64,000 nt of DNA from PoT sp049331405 (GCF_049331405.1 NZ_CP186274.1:3410001-3474000); one strand, 5' to 3'. Shown: positions 44,963-57,585, numbered from the stretch's first letter. Notes: generated by a model from the sequence alone, not told the origin. Numbers and translations are program-made.

Positions 44963-46057
44963 TTAACTGAGCGTCACGGTACGCCCCGTCGATGCCGAGG
45001 TGCGGGCGGCGTCGAGGATCTCCGTCACGATCAGGTTATTGCGGAGCGACGATAGGCCCGAGGGCTGGATCTCGCCGCGGACGACGGCGGTGAAATAGCG
45101 GAGGAAGTCATCCTGCGGGGCGCGCAGGGCGGGGGCCTTTCGCGTTTCTTCGGGCTGGCGACCGAGGTGGACCTTGAGCCCTTCCAGGCCAACCGTCAGG
45201 ACCTGGCCGGTGCGGCCGTAGACCTCCATGTCCTTGCGGTCGATAGGCCAGTTCCACGAGGCCTGGATGATTGCCTGGGCCTTGGGGTACTGGAGGATGA
45301 CGGTGGCCTCGTCGTCGACCTTCGGGTAGATCTCGGGCTTGAATTGCTGGGTGACGGCCGTGACCGAGGTCGGCTTCACGTCGTCCATGAGCCAGGTCAT
45401 CAGGTTGGCGCCGTAGCAGCCGAAGTCGTAGAGGGCCCCGGCGCCGTTGAGCTTGGGATTCGTCAGCCAGGCCAAGAATTCGGGCTGGACGCCGATCTCT
45501 TTCGGACCCCTGTGGCCGTCGTGGATCACGACTTTGCGGATCTCGCCCAGGGCCTTCTCCTGCTTCGCGAGCGCATAGGCGGCGTGGTTGGACGGATACC
45601 AGGTCGTTTCATAATTCACGAGGACGTGGATGCCAGAACGCTCGGCCGCCTCCTGGATGGCCCGGCCATGCTCGACGCTGACGGCCAGGGGCTTCTCCAT
45701 CATCACGGGGATTTTGCGCTCGGTGCAGGCGAGCACGACCGGCAGGTGGTCTGCCGTATTCGTGAAGGCGACGACGGCTTGCGGTTTGGCCTTGTCGAGC
45801 ATCGCCTCGAGCGACGCATAAACCTTCGATGGATCGAGCTTTGCCCCCTGGATGTAACGCTTGGCGACCTCGCCATCCGGCTCCGAGAAGCCGACGATCT
45901 CGACGTCCGCGCGATTGCGGTACCGGGACAGGAAGCCTCCGGCGTGTCCATGCACCAGCCCGGCCATGCCCAGCCTGAGCGGCGGTTGAGTCGTCGCCGG
46001 CGCCGCGGCCAGCATCGCACCCGTCGCCAGGGCACTCACGAACGTCCTGCGTCGCAT
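44963..46057 (-). CDS. Tat-exported Gfo/Idh/MocA-family oxidoreductase
   Basis: A 364-residue NAD(P)-dependent oxidoreductase. It starts MRRRTFVSALATGAMLAAAP, a twin-arginine signal, so it is exported folded, as many planctomycete members are. The Rossmann part has LRLGMAGLVHGHAG, VGFSEPDG and the catalytic-lysine motif EKPLAV; the C-terminal domain follows (GAGALYDFGCYG). Substrate is probably a sugar or cyclitol derivative; not deducible. ATG 46057 is chosen from the signal sequence. Confidence 0.9.
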   Translation of the reverse strand: MRRRTFVSALATGAMLAAAPATTQPPLRLGMAGLVHGHAGGFLSRYRNRADVEIVGFSEPDGEVAKRYIQGAKLDPSKVYASLEAMLDKAKPQAVVAFTNTADHLPVVLACTERKIPVMMEKPLAVSVEHGRAIQEAAERSGIHVLVNYETTWYPSNHAAYALAKQEKALGEIRKVVIHDGHRGPKEIGVQPEFLAWLTNPKLNGAGALYDFGCYGANLMTWLMDDVKPTSVTAVTQQFKPEIYPKVDDEATVILQYPKAQAIIQASWNWPIDRKDMEVYGRTGQVLTVGLEGLKVHLGRQPEETRKAPALRAPQDDFLRYFTAVVRGEIQPSGLSSLRNNLIVTEILDAARTSASTGRTVTLS

Positions 46058-46204
46058 GCTTCGCACCTCTCGTCCTGGCCACATCGATTGATCTGGGGGA
46101 GTGGACGGCCATCTTATCCGAGAGGCCGGGGACGCTCCAATCGGCTCGAACCCGCGATACGCATGACATCCCGGCCGACATTGACCGACGCCGAGGGGGA
46201 CCGA

Positions 46205-49165
<2,961 letters not shown>

Positions 49166-49235
49166 GGATGAGCCCTCAACGATGCAGGGGCGGACTTGCG
49201 ACGTTGTCTGCGGCCTCGACCCGAACTCTTCGGCG

Positions 49236-50705
49236 TCATCCTTTGATGACGCCGACGGGTCGCAACCTCGCCACCTTCTTGGAGATGCCGGCCTTGTCCA
49301 CTACTTCGACCACCTGGTCGACATCTTTATACGCTGCCGGCTGCTCTTCCGCGAGTCCTTTATGCCCGCGAGCCCTCACGATGATGCCCATCGCGTCGAG
49401 TTCCTTGTCGATCCGCCGCCCTTCCGCGAGCCTGACGGCGGCCGTCCGGCTCATCATCCGCCCCGCGCCGTGGCAGGTCGTGCCGAACGACTGGGTCATG
49501 CTCCCGGGTAAACCCGCGAGGACCCAACTCGCCGTCCCCATGCTGCCGGGGATGATCACCGGCTGACCGATCTCCTGATATGGCTCGGGGATCTCCGGGT
49601 GTCCCGGCGGGAAGGCCCGCGTCGCCCCCTTGCGATGGACGCAGACCTGCTTGGTCAGGCCCCCTCCGACGTCGTGATCCTCGAACTTGGCGATGTTGTG
49701 GGCGACGTCATAGACGAGGTCCATACCTAGCTTCTCCCAGGAGACACCGAGGACCCTGGCGAAGACCTCGCGGGCCTGGTGTGCCAGGAGCTGTCGGTTG
49801 CACCAGGCATAGTTGGCGGCCGAGCGCATGGCGGCGATGTACGACTGCCCTTCCGGGCTCCGCACCGGCGCGCAGGCGAGCTGCCAGTCCGGGAGGTTGA
49901 AGCCGTACTTCTTGGGTGCATTCTTGAAGACGCCGAGGAAGTCGTCGCAGACCTGATAGCCGAGCCCTCGCGAGCCCGAGTGGATCAGGACCGTGATCTG
50001 CCCCTCGTGGATGCCCATCGCCAACGCCGCCGCCGCGTCGATGACCCGGTCGACGACCTGGACCTCGAGGAAGTGGTTGCCGGATCCGAGCGTGCCGCAC
50101 TGATCGAAACCTCGCGAATAGGCGCGGTCGCTCACCCTGTCGGGGTCGGCTCCTGCAAGCCGCCCGCCCGCCTCGGTGAAGGCGAGGTCGCGCTCGGTGC
50201 CCCACCCCTGGTTCACGACGTACGCGGCCCCCTGGTCCATCAACTGGCGGAGCCTGGGCTTGTCGAACTTGTAGTTCCCGCTCTGACCGACCCCCGTGGG
50301 GATGTCGCGGAAGAGCTGGTCGACGAGGGTGCGGATCCGGGGCTTGACCTCATCCCATGTCAGGTCGGAGCGCAGCAGGCGGACCCCGCAGTTGATGTCG
50401 TAGCCGACCCCGCCCGGCGAGACTACGCCGCCATCCTCGGGGTCGGTCGCCGCGACGCCCCCGATGGCGAAGCCGTAGCCCCAGTGGATGTCGGGCATCG
50501 CCATGCTCGCCTTCTGGATGCCGGGGAGCGTGGCGACGTTGGCGACCTGCTCGGGCCCCTGGTCCTTCTTGATCTGCTCGATGAGTTTGTCGTCGGCGAA
50601 GATCAGGCCGTCGACCCGCATGTCATCGCGATAGCTCTTCGGGATCCGCCACTGGCAAGGACCGACTTGCTCTAAGGGACCCGTGAATCCGCCCTTCTGG
50701 CCCAT
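49236..50705 (-). CDS. rtcB: RNA 3'-phosphate/5'-hydroxyl ligase RtcB
   Basis: RtcB joins RNA 2',3'-cyclic phosphate (or 3'-phosphate) to 5'-OH ends using GTP and Mn2+, in tRNA splicing or RNA repair. The 489-residue product has the metal-binding GYDINCGVRLL, the GSGNHFLEVQVVD and HSGSRGLGYQV metal motifs, HGAGR with the histidine that is guanylylated, and the C-terminal ARGHKGLAEEQPAAYKDVDQVV in two pieces. ATG 50705 is chosen for the GGAG about nine bases upstream; the alternative TTG is 15 bases further up. It lies 70 bases before recQ on the same strand; no RtcA or RtcR is nearby. Confidence 0.95.
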   Translation of the reverse strand: MGQKGGFTGPLEQVGPCQWRIPKSYRDDMRVDGLIFADDKLIEQIKKDQGPEQVANVATLPGIQKASMAMPDIHWGYGFAIGGVAATDPEDGGVVSPGGVGYDINCGVRLLRSDLTWDEVKPRIRTLVDQLFRDIPTGVGQSGNYKFDKPRLRQLMDQGAAYVVNQGWGTERDLAFTEAGGRLAGADPDRVSDRAYSRGFDQCGTLGSGNHFLEVQVVDRVIDAAAALAMGIHEGQITVLIHSGSRGLGYQVCDDFLGVFKNAPKKYGFNLPDWQLACAPVRSPEGQSYIAAMRSAANYAWCNRQLLAHQAREVFARVLGVSWEKLGMDLVYDVAHNIAKFEDHDVGGGLTKQVCVHRKGATRAFPPGHPEIPEPYQEIGQPVIIPGSMGTASWVLAGLPGSMTQSFGTTCHGAGRMMSRTAAVRLAEGRRIDKELDAMGIIVRARGHKGLAEEQPAAYKDVDQVVEVVDKAGISKKVARLRPVGVIKG

Positions 50706-50831
50706 CGGAATTGACTCCAAATCCTGGCTTCTGCCGTCGTCGTCGAAATCGAATCACTCGTTGAGAATGCAGAGAGCCCTGCTCGAATAAAGTTCTCTTT
50801 CGACGATGTGTTCGGCGGAACCTTTCGAAAA

Positions 50832-53633
50832 TCAAGTCGAGGGAGGCGAAAGCAATTCCCGCAAAACCCGGCCAGTGGGCGTGTCCATCGTGGCGACGGC
50901 CTCGGGCGTCCCCTGTGCAATGAGCTGGCCCCCGTCCGCCCCGGCTCCCGGGCCGAGCTCGAGGATCCAGTCCGCCGAGATCATCATCTCGGGGCTGTGC
51001 TCGATAACGATCAGGGAGTGGCCGATGTCGAGCAAGGAGTTGATCGCGTCGAGCAGCCTGAGGATATCGGCGGGGTGCAGGCCCGAGGTCGGCTCGTCCA
51101 GGATGAACAGGGTCTTCTCCCGGCTCGCCGCGCGGGTCAGGGCCCCCGGGGAGGTCGCGAGGTAGCTCGCCAGCTTGAGTCGTTGCGCCTCGCCGCCGGA
51201 GAGGGTCGAGGCGGGCTGGCCGAGTCGGAGGTAGTCGAGGCCCACGTCGATCAGCGGCCTAAGCCTCGCCTGGACCTTGGGCCGATGCCGGAAGAAGGAG
51301 AACGCCTCGCGGGCCGTCAGGTCGAGCACCTCGGCGATGTTCCTGCCCCTGTACGCAATCTCCAGGGTCTCGGGCCGGTATCGCGTCCCATGGCACTCGG
51401 GGCAGCGGATCAAGACGTCGGGGAGGAACTGCATGTCGACCGTCTGGAATCCGTTCCCCTCGCAGGCGTTGCAGCGGCCCCCTTCGACGTTGAAACTGAA
51501 CGTCCCCGCCCCGTAGTTGCGGAGCTTGGCCTCGTGCGTGGCGGCGAAGGTCTTGCGGATCTCGTCGAACGCCTTGAGGTACGTGACCGGGTTCGAGCGC
51601 CCCGACCGGCCGATCGGCGCCTGATCCACCATCACGACGTCGTCGATGCCTGATGTTCCCGTCAGCTCGGTATGAGTAGCTGAGACAGGAGCTTCGAGAC
51701 CGAGCCGGCGTCGGAGGGCAGGGTAGAGGGTCTCCTCCACGAGCGTGCTCTTGCCCGAGCCGCTCACGCCCGAGACGACGCAGAGCATCCCGAGCGGGAA
51801 CGAGACGTCGATGTTCTTGAGGTTGTGCGCCTTCGCCCCCAGGAGGTTGAGAGTCCCCTTGGTCGACTTGCGACGCATCCTCGGGGCCGAAATCCGGCGC
51901 TTGCCCACGAGGAAATCGGCTGTGACCGATTGAGGTGTCCCCGCGATCTTCGAGGGAGGACCCTGATAAAGGACCCTCCCGCCCAACTCCCCGGCGCCGG
52001 GGCCGATGTCGATAAGGAGGTCGGCCGAGTGCAGGATGCTCGCGTCGTGCTCGACGACGACGACCGAGTTCCCCGCGTCTCGAAGTGCGGTCATCACCGA
52101 GATTAATCGCCCGACGTCGACCGGATGCAGCCCCACCGAGGGCTCGTCGAGCACGTAGAGCGTATTCACCAGGCCCGAACCCAGGGCGCTCGTGAGCGAC
52201 ACCCGTCTCCCTTCGCCTCGCGAGAGGGTGCGGGCGGGGCGATCCAGCGAGAGGTAGTCGAGCCCGATCCGGGTCAGGAAGTCGACGCGATGCGAGACCT
52301 GCGAGACGATCCGCTCCAGAGGCAGGCTCGAATCCTCCGCCTGGATTTGTCGCAGATAAACGCTCGCATCCTTGATCGAGAGGGCCAGGACCGCGGCGAT
52401 ATCTTTGCCGCCGAGCTTGACCGCGAGGGCCTCGGGCTTGAGTCGGGTCCCATGGCAGGAAGGGCAGGTCGAATAGCCCCGCCAGCGGCTCAGGAAGACG
52501 CGTACGTGCATCTTGTACGACTTGCGTTCGAGTCTGCGGAAGAATCCACGAATGCCGATGAACCCATGCTCGGGCATTCCATCAACCAGGATCGCAACCT
52601 GCTCTGGCTTGAGCCGCTTGAACGGGACGTCGAGCGGGATATCCAGGCTCGGCGCCGCCTGGATGAGCTCGTCGAGGTTCTCTCGATAGGCAGGGGTCGT
52701 CCAGGCGGCGATTGCACCGTTGCGGAGTGTCTTCGACCGATCCGGCACGATGCGATCCAGGTCGAGGTCGATGACGCTGCCGAAACCCTCACAGGTCGGG
52801 CAGGCCCCGAGCGGGCTGTTGTAGGAGAAGAGGCGGGGGCTTGGCTCGATGGCGTCGGTCCCGCAGCCGCTGCAACGCCACCCTTGATAAAAGGTCAGGA
52901 CGGTGTCGTCGGCGATGATCCGACAACGCCCCATCCCCTTGCGGAAGGCGGTCTCGATCGAGTCGAACCGCCGGGCGACGGCGTCGGTCCCCCGCACGAG
53001 GCGGTCGACGATCACCTCGACCTGGCCCCCTCCCTCGGGCATCGGGAACTCGGACGAGGTGATGTCCACGACCTGGCCGTCCACGCGGACGCGGGTGAAG
53101 CCGTCTTCGCGGAGGGAACTCGCCAGGGCCTCGCGATCCGAGCCGGGCAGGACATCCCAGGGGAAGGCAATCATGTAGCGGGTCTTCTCGGGGAAGCCTT
53201 CGATTTCATTCGAGATGGAGGCCGCGTCGGCCGGATGGACAGTTCGCCCGCAGACCCGGCAGATGACCTGACCCGCCTTGGCGAAGAGGAGCCCGAGGTA
53301 CTCGTGGATCTCGGTGATCGTGCCGACCGTGCTCCGGCTCGACCGGGTCGTGCCGTGCTGGCCGACGGCGATGGCCGGGGGAATGCCGTCGATCTTCTCG
53401 GCGTCCGGCTTCTCCAGCTTCGCCAGGAATTGACGTGTGTATACGGAGAAGGTCTCGATGTAACGCCGCTGGCCCTCGGCGTAGAGCGTGTCGAAGGCCA
53501 GGGAGCTCTTGCCCGAGCCGCTCACCCCCGAGAAGGCGATGAGGCGGTTCAGCGGCAAGTCGAGGTCGACCCCCTTGAGATTGTTGACCCTGACGCCTCG
53601 CAATCGAATCTGACGCGCATTATCGTCGTTCAT
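50832..53633 (-). CDS. uvrA: UvrA-family excinuclease ATPase (one degenerate ABC signature)
   Basis: A 933-residue UvrA-type ATPase for damage recognition in nucleotide excision repair. Present: two Walker A motifs (GVSGSGKSS, GVSGSGKST), Walker B motifs (LYVLDEPSVGLHP, LFILDEPTSGLHP), the zinc modules CSGC-x19-CPTC and CNAC ... CPEC, CPSCHGTRL, and a region like the UvrB-binding domain (GFTRVRVDGQVVDI). The second signature is normal (LSGGEAQRLKLA), but the first reads LSRGEGRRVSL. This suggests a UvrA paralogue or a variant with altered ATPase site 1. A second uvrA elsewhere in the genome is possible. ATG 53633 fits the family start. Confidence 0.9.
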   Translation of the reverse strand: MNDDNARQIRLRGVRVNNLKGVDLDLPLNRLIAFSGVSGSGKSSLAFDTLYAEGQRRYIETFSVYTRQFLAKLEKPDAEKIDGIPPAIAVGQHGTTRSSRSTVGTITEIHEYLGLLFAKAGQVICRVCGRTVHPADAASISNEIEGFPEKTRYMIAFPWDVLPGSDREALASSLREDGFTRVRVDGQVVDITSSEFPMPEGGGQVEVIVDRLVRGTDAVARRFDSIETAFRKGMGRCRIIADDTVLTFYQGWRCSGCGTDAIEPSPRLFSYNSPLGACPTCEGFGSVIDLDLDRIVPDRSKTLRNGAIAAWTTPAYRENLDELIQAAPSLDIPLDVPFKRLKPEQVAILVDGMPEHGFIGIRGFFRRLERKSYKMHVRVFLSRWRGYSTCPSCHGTRLKPEALAVKLGGKDIAAVLALSIKDASVYLRQIQAEDSSLPLERIVSQVSHRVDFLTRIGLDYLSLDRPARTLSRGEGRRVSLTSALGSGLVNTLYVLDEPSVGLHPVDVGRLISVMTALRDAGNSVVVVEHDASILHSADLLIDIGPGAGELGGRVLYQGPPSKIAGTPQSVTADFLVGKRRISAPRMRRKSTKGTLNLLGAKAHNLKNIDVSFPLGMLCVVSGVSGSGKSTLVEETLYPALRRRLGLEAPVSATHTELTGTSGIDDVVMVDQAPIGRSGRSNPVTYLKAFDEIRKTFAATHEAKLRNYGAGTFSFNVEGGRCNACEGNGFQTVDMQFLPDVLIRCPECHGTRYRPETLEIAYRGRNIAEVLDLTAREAFSFFRHRPKVQARLRPLIDVGLDYLRLGQPASTLSGGEAQRLKLASYLATSPGALTRAASREKTLFILDEPTSGLHPADILRLLDAINSLLDIGHSLIVIEHSPEMMISADWILELGPGAGADGGQLIAQGTPEAVATMDTPTGRVLRELLSPPST

Positions 53634-53899
53634 GGCTCCGCCCCTGGCTTGCGAGGTCGAACGAGCATTGTACGCGGCGGTGCGCCGGGTCGGCAACCCA
53701 AGGCTATGGCGTCGCGGTGGTTGAGGCGTATACTAGGGGGCCTGGCAGTAATCACCTAACTCACGACCCATGAAGTATGGTGCAGTCGGCGTGTCGGCCG
53801 TTGGGAATCATCCAACGCGTCCGTTCCGCTCGTGGGTCTGGTCCGTTAAGATCGTTCCGCACGAAAAAACGAGGCGGGACCCCCAGGGGGACGAGTGAC

Positions 53900-54979
53900 G
53901 TGACGACGACTTGGCTTCGATTTGGGTCGGCGGGATTCTACGCCGCGGCCTTCCTGCTCCTGAGCGGCTGCGTCGAGGCGACCAAGGACGAGACGGTCTC
54001 GCCGCATGAGTCCGAGGCCGCCTCCAAGAAGAAAGTGGCCTCCGGGCCGAAGATCCTCTTCATCACGAACAGCAACGGCGACTGGTGGAACGCGGTCGAG
54101 AAGGGGATGCTCGACGGCGGCGAGAAGTTCGGCGCCCAGGTCGAGATGCGGCGTAACGAAGGGACCACCGAGGGGCAGATCCAGCGCCTCGAGGAGGCGC
54201 TGAGCCTGCCGGACGTCAAGGGCGTCGCCGTCTCGGTGCTCGAGGCCGAATCGCCCGGCATCGCCGACAAGATGCGCGAGCTCCAGAAGAACGGCAAGGT
54301 CGTCATCGCCATCGACTCCGACGGCCCTGCCGATAGCCGCAAGGCCTACATCGGCACGAACAACAGGACCGCCGGGGAAGTGGCCGGCAAGGTCGCAGCG
54401 ACCATCAGGCCCCAGGGGGGCGAGACGGCCGTCTTCGTCGGCAAGCCCTCGGCGGCCAACGCGATCGAGCGTCGCGACGGCTTCTTCGCCGGCGCAGGCC
54501 CCGCGTTCAAGCAGGTGGAAATCTTCAACGACGACGGGGACAAGAACCGGGCCCAGTCCAACGTCGTGACCGCCATCTCCAAGTATCCCAACATCGGCGT
54601 CATGCTCGGCCTCTGGTCGTACAACCCCCCCCGGATCGCCGAGGAACTGGCCCAGACCCCGGCTCTTCGCAAGAAGGTCTCCGTCATCGCCTTCGACCTC
54701 GACGAGCTGTCCGTCGACCACCTCGAGAAGGGGAATATTGACGTCAGTATCTGTCAGAATCCTTACGAGATGGGCTATCAGGGGGTCCGCCTCCTCAAGG
54801 CCTACATCGAGGATGACAAGAAGACGGTCGAGGAGATGCTGCCGGGCGGCAAGACGGTGATCGACACCGGCGTCCGCATCATCGTCCCCACCAAGGATTC
54901 CCCGGTGAAGGGGGACAACGTCATCGACATCAAGGCCATGAAAGAGTGGCTCGATAGCAAGGGCCTGAAATCGTCATGA
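53900..54979 (+). CDS. Sugar-type ABC transporter substrate-binding lipoprotein
   Basis: A 359-residue periplasmic binding protein of the ribose/galactose (Peripl_BP_4, type I) class. A lipoprotein signal (FYAAAFLLLSGC, Cys24) is followed by KILFITNSNGDWWNAVEKGMLDGG and the usual VKGVAVSVLEAE, VVIAIDSDGPADSR and YIGTNNRTAGEVAGK motifs. It delivers a sugar or related small molecule to the permease coded next, whose start overlaps its stop (ATGA). GTG 53900 is chosen from the signal sequence; AGGGGG lies nine bases upstream. Confidence 0.9.
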   Translation: MTTTWLRFGSAGFYAAAFLLLSGCVEATKDETVSPHESEAASKKKVASGPKILFITNSNGDWWNAVEKGMLDGGEKFGAQVEMRRNEGTTEGQIQRLEEALSLPDVKGVAVSVLEAESPGIADKMRELQKNGKVVIAIDSDGPADSRKAYIGTNNRTAGEVAGKVAATIRPQGGETAVFVGKPSAANAIERRDGFFAGAGPAFKQVEIFNDDGDKNRAQSNVVTAISKYPNIGVMLGLWSYNPPRIAEELAQTPALRKKVSVIAFDLDELSVDHLEKGNIDVSICQNPYEMGYQGVRLLKAYIEDDKKTVEEMLPGGKTVIDTGVRIIVPTKDSPVKGDNVIDIKAMKEWLDSKGLKSS

Positions 54980-55992
54980 CGAACGAGTCTCCTTCGCGTT
55001 CCGCCGGGCATGACAGGTCGTGGATGGCGGTCTTCCGGGCCCCGGAATGGGGTCTGGTCGTCGGCATCGCCGCCGTCCTCGCCATCATCTACTTCTTCGA
55101 CCCCTCGCACGCGTTCTTCTCCGAGTTCAGCCGGCGGACGCTCATGCATCAGGTGGCACTCTTCGGGGTGCTCTCGGTCGGGGCGGCCGTCGTCATCATC
55201 GCGGGGGGGATCGACCTCTCGATCGGCGCCGTGGTGGCACTCGCGTCGATCGTGAGCGCCAAGTTGCTGACCGAATGGATCGGGCATCCCACGGCGAGCT
55301 CGCCCCCGTCGACCATGCTCGTCGCCCTCGTGTTTGCCATCACGCTGGCCATGGGCCTGCTGGTCGGACTCGGGCATGCCTTGATGATCAACTGGTTCCG
55401 CTTGCCGCCGTTCATCGCGACCCTAGCGACGATGGCCGGCCTCCGCAGCCTCGCGACGATCCTGAGCAAGAACCAGCCGATCACGGTCCGGTTCGAGTCT
55501 TATCGTCTGTTGGGGAAGGAACCGTCGTGGACCCTGATCGTCTTCGCGATCGTCGCGGTGGTCGTGAGCATCGTGATGGGCGGTACGGTCATCGGCCGGC
55601 ACCTCTACGCGCTCGGCGGCAATGAGCAGGCGGCGCGGCTGAGCGGCCTGCCGACGCGCAAGCTCAAGATCTTCGCCTACGGGCTCTCGGGCGTGCTCGC
55701 CGCACTCGGGGGTATCCTCTTCACGGGGCGGAGCGGCCAGGCCGACCCGCGACTCGGCGTGACGTATGAGCTTTACGCCATCACGGCGGCCGTCGTGGGG
55801 GGATGCAGCCTCTCGGGCGGCGTCGGCTCGATTCGGGGGACGGTCCTGGGCCTCCTCCTGATCCAGATCGTCATCAAGGGGACCGGGTTCATCGTGCATG
55901 GGCTCGACAGCACGCAGGTGGAAGGCCTGGTCCTCGGCACGGTGGTGGTCCTCGCGGTCGCGTTCAACCAGCGGTTCCGGGGGCGAGCCTGA
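54976..55992 (+). CDS. Ribose-type ABC transporter permease
   Basis: A 338-residue permease of the RbsC-like class (BPD_transp_2), with eight to ten membrane helices and the family motifs IIAGGIDLSIGAVVALASI, FIATLATMAGLRSLA and GGCSLSGGVGSIRGTVLG. Coupled to the binding protein by a four-base overlap. The RbsA-type ATPase that normally completes such operons is not adjacent. The next gene is a potassium channel. Confidence 0.92.
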   Translation: MTNESPSRSAGHDRSWMAVFRAPEWGLVVGIAAVLAIIYFFDPSHAFFSEFSRRTLMHQVALFGVLSVGAAVVIIAGGIDLSIGAVVALASIVSAKLLTEWIGHPTASSPPSTMLVALVFAITLAMGLLVGLGHALMINWFRLPPFIATLATMAGLRSLATILSKNQPITVRFESYRLLGKEPSWTLIVFAIVAVVVSIVMGGTVIGRHLYALGGNEQAARLSGLPTRKLKIFAYGLSGVLAALGGILFTGRSGQADPRLGVTYELYAITAAVVGGCSLSGGVGSIRGTVLGLLLIQIVIKGTGFIVHGLDSTQVEGLVLGTVVVLAVAFNQRFRGRA

Positions 55993-56085
55993 GCTCGCCC
56001 GCCCCTCGGCTGCACCTATCCCGCAGCCTCCCGTCGAACGCCCCCCATTGGCTCCGATCGAAACCTCCTGAACCCTCCGGAACCG

Positions 56086-57126
56086 ATGTGGAGCAAAGCC
56101 CGTAGCGTGTTCGCCGACCTCATCCGGCGGGGTTCGGTCCGGAGGATCATCGGGGGCGTGGTGGCCATCCACATCGTCATGGCACTCGGCGTCTTCGGCT
56201 ACTTGCTGATGGGCTGGAGTTTCCTCGACGCCCTGTACATGGTCGTCATCTCGATCACCACGGTCGGGTTCGGCGAGGTCCAGCCGATCGCCACGACGTT
56301 TGGCCGGCTTCATACGATGGGGGTCATCGTCGCGGGGTCGATCGCCGTCGCGTTCACGCTCGCGGGCTTCGTCCAGTTCCTGGCCGAGGGCGAGATCCGT
56401 CAACTCCTGGGCATTCAGCGTATGCGTAGCCAGATCGAAACCCTGAAGGGTCACACGATCATCGCCGGGTTCGGACGCGTGGGCATGCTCGTCTCCGAGG
56501 AGCTCGAGGCCGCCGAGATGCCCTTCGTGGTGATCGACCAGGCGCCCGATAAACTCGCGACCCTGCAGCAGCGGGGCTATCTGTACATCGACGGGGATGC
56601 GACCGAGGAGGCCGTTCTCAAGGAGGCCGGGGTCGGCCGGGCCAAGGTGATCGTGACGGCGATCCCTTCCGATGCCATGACCCTCTTCATCACGCTCACG
56701 GCGCGGCAGATGTGCCCGGAGATCATGATCATCTCCAGGGCCGAGCAACCCAGCACCATCAAGAAGCTGAAGCTCGCGGGGGCAGACCACGTCGTGCTGC
56801 CCGCGGCCATCGGTGCGCACCGGATCGTGTCACTTCTCACGAATCCGACCGTAGTCGAATTCGCCGAACTCGTGACGCGCCGCTCGCAGCTCGAGATCCA
56901 GATGGACGACCTGCCGATCCACGAGGACAATCCTCTCGTCGGTAAGTCGTTGAGGGATGCCGACATCGGCCGACGGACCGGGGTCATCGTCATTGCCGTG
57001 AAGCGGGCCGACGGACGCGTCGAATTTCCGCCCTCCGGCGATGAGGTGTTCGCCCTGGGCGACAGCCTCGTGGTCCTCGGCAGCTTCTCCAACCTCGAGC
57101 ACCTGCGTCGCGAGCTGGCGATCTGA
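56086..57126 (+). CDS. Potassium channel with RCK (TrkA-N/TrkA-C) domains
   Basis: A 346-residue ligand-gated K+ channel. Two membrane helices flank a pore loop with the selectivity filter TTVGFGE (residues 58-64), then a TrkA-N Rossmann domain (GHTIIAGFGRVGMLVSEELE) and a TrkA-C domain near the C-terminus (GKSLRDADIGRRTGVIVIAV). This is the MthK/GsuK-like layout; ligand (NAD, Ca2+, nucleotide) unknown. Start at ATG 56086 as first in-frame ATG with a sensible N-terminus; the ribosome site is weak. Precedes the secretion locus but with a 171-base gap. Confidence 0.93.
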   Translation: MWSKARSVFADLIRRGSVRRIIGGVVAIHIVMALGVFGYLLMGWSFLDALYMVVISITTVGFGEVQPIATTFGRLHTMGVIVAGSIAVAFTLAGFVQFLAEGEIRQLLGIQRMRSQIETLKGHTIIAGFGRVGMLVSEELEAAEMPFVVIDQAPDKLATLQQRGYLYIDGDATEEAVLKEAGVGRAKVIVTAIPSDAMTLFITLTARQMCPEIMIISRAEQPSTIKKLKLAGADHVVLPAAIGAHRIVSLLTNPTVVEFAELVTRRSQLEIQMDDLPIHEDNPLVGKSLRDADIGRRTGVIVIAVKRADGRVEFPPSGDEVFALGDSLVVLGSFSNLEHLRRELAI

Positions 57127-57239
57127 GCCCGGGTCTTCGACGCGAAGAATGGAGCCGCTCCGAGGGAATTCTGAGTGGTTTACAGCTTGCGAAGACCCGG
57201 CTACCATTGAAGTATCGCACCAATTCTCTCGCGGGCACC

Positions 57240-57259
57240 GACTGGGATTCTTCCCAGTC
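57240..57259 (+). other. Hairpin in the leader of the WXG100 gene
   Basis: GACTGGGA (57240-57247) and TCCCAGTC (57252-57259) form a perfect 8-bp stem with a TTCT tetraloop, 38 bases before the start codon of the WXG100 gene. A 5' mRNA stabiliser is a reasonable inference, as substrates of such systems are made in excess. No T-run. Confidence 0.5.
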
Positions 57260-57297
57260 CTTGCTCTCGCCGCAGTTTCGTCACGAAAGGGCAGCCC

Positions 57298-57570
57298 ATG
57301 GGACAAGCAATCGTCAATCCGGACGATCTCCGACGGTTCGCCACGCAATTGCGCCAATTCAATAATGATTTGATGGCGCAGATGACGGCCCTGCATGGGC
57401 AGCTCGCCGGCCTGAGCTCGAGCTGGCGCGATCGCGAGCACGACAAGTTCGTCGAGGAATTCGAGACGACCTTGAAGGTCGTGGCTCGCTTCGTCGACGC
57501 CACCAATCAGCATGTCCCCTTCCTCCTCCGCAAGGCCGAGCGCGTCGAAGAGTACTTGAACCAGCGTTAA
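57298..57570 (+). CDS. WXG100-family (ESAT-6-like) protein
   Basis: A 90-residue protein with the WXG100 layout: helix (residues ~8-38), a central turn with Trp43 (SSSWRDREHDKF, W-x-D in place of W-x-G), and a second amphipathic helix to the end. Length, the Trp turn with the phenylalanine eight residues later, and the position before an FtsK/SpoIIIE ATPase fit type VII secretion substrates, which dimerise as helical hairpins. The C-terminal YxxxD/E export signal is not obvious. ATG 57298 has AAAGG seven bases upstream. First gene of the locus. Confidence 0.85.
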   Translation: MGQAIVNPDDLRRFATQLRQFNNDLMAQMTALHGQLAGLSSSWRDREHDKFVEEFETTLKVVARFVDATNQHVPFLLRKAERVEEYLNQR

Positions 57571-57585
57571 TCGGAGGGGACGAGC

